A stretch of 40,563 nt of DNA from contig JAAMXY010002049.1 of NCBI GenBank assembly GCA_019677205.1, forward strand, positions 1-40,563, read 5' to 3'. The position numbers and the translations under genes are program-made. Shown one piece after another: positions 40,254 to 40,563 of the stretch. Each line of letters begins with the position of its first letter. Position 1 is the first letter of the stretch. The DNA comes from Pinguiococcus pyrenoidosus (taxonomy: Eukaryota > Sar > Pinguiophyceae > Pinguiochrysidales > Pinguiochrysidaceae). Under the pieces are notes generated by a model. That model worked only from the letters and a program-made list of their open reading frames with translations, ran no database searches and had not been told where the DNA came from.

Positions 40254-40563
40254 ACTGTCCCTTTGATGTGCGGCAGGGAATGTAGTGCGGTGTGGAGAGA
40301 ACTAGATTTCACGTGAGGTCTTTCTCGGCCAGCAGCGCCCCCCGTTGCCTTCATCCAGACGTTCGCCCCTATCCTTACCCCTCCTCCCCGCTCCACCTCC
40401 CTTCCACACCCCATCCCGTCTCCGCCGGCCCCAAGACGTCTGAAGCCCTCGAAGCAAGCCACCCCAGCATTCGAACATCATGCATCCGCCGCCTCCGCTG
40501 AAGAAAGGGTGTTGATATAGGAAACCTCGACGATCGTGATCGAGAGAACTTGCCAGGGAAACC
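40254..40563. other. Downstream sequence, no gene seen
   Basis: It holds the GDPD 3' UTR and a pyrimidine-rich stretch (about 40360-40430). The short open frames here have no domain and no matching splice partners. Confidence 0.5.

Overview
The window is nuclear DNA from a unicellular eukaryote, probably an alga or related protist. Genes lie on both strands, are closely packed, and have short GT-AG introns (about 43 to 330 nt) in a GC-rich background. The gene set includes nuclear-pore, ER-insertion and chromatin-remodelling proteins and a Tudor-type MSH6. A BBS-like chaperonin hints at a ciliated or flagellated cell. One protein with a signal peptide followed by a basic leader would fit, but does not prove, a complex plastid. 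The species cannot be named from the sequence. All gene models below were joined by hand from reading frames, splice consensus and phase; none has transcript support.

Layout. 1-5.2 kb: a tiny membrane protein with a mitochondrial-type leader (+) and a LARGE/GT49-type glycosyltransferase (-). 5.2-9.3 kb: a NUP98 C-terminal-domain-like protein (+), a BBS10/BBS12-like chaperonin (-) and an unrecognised coiled-coil-type protein (-). 9.4-17.2 kb: MSH6 (+), then a two-repeat MYB factor (+). 17.8-22.6 kb: a CHD-type chromatin remodeller (-) with a PHD finger between chromodomain halves and a PDZ-like C-terminus. 22.6-24.4 kb: an AT-rich island carrying a transposase relic. 24.4-28.7 kb: a SET-domain lysine methyltransferase (+), a possible 62-residue membrane protein (-) and a Golgi-type glycosyltransferase (-). 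28.9-31.8 kb: a secreted or organelle-targeted zinc-ribbon protein (+), a two-helix membrane protein (-) and EMC4 (+). 32.1-35.6 kb: NUP93/NIC96 (+). 35.8-40.3 kb: a TMCO3/KEA-type cation/proton antiporter (-) and a glycerophosphodiester phosphodiesterase (+).

These are mostly unrelated single-copy housekeeping genes, not a pathway cluster. Several neighbours are divergent and probably share promoters: 9282/9427, 28697/28861, 30746/30947 and 38867/39333. No rRNA, tRNA, CRISPR or viral genes were recognised. The most unusual items are the remodeller's domain order, the NUP98-domain-only protein that lacks the self-cleavage motif, a cysteine-rich insert inside the GT49 enzyme, a perfect 96-bp in-frame duplication in the SET gene, and a CTTG microsatellite forming the acceptor tract of the remodeller's last intron.
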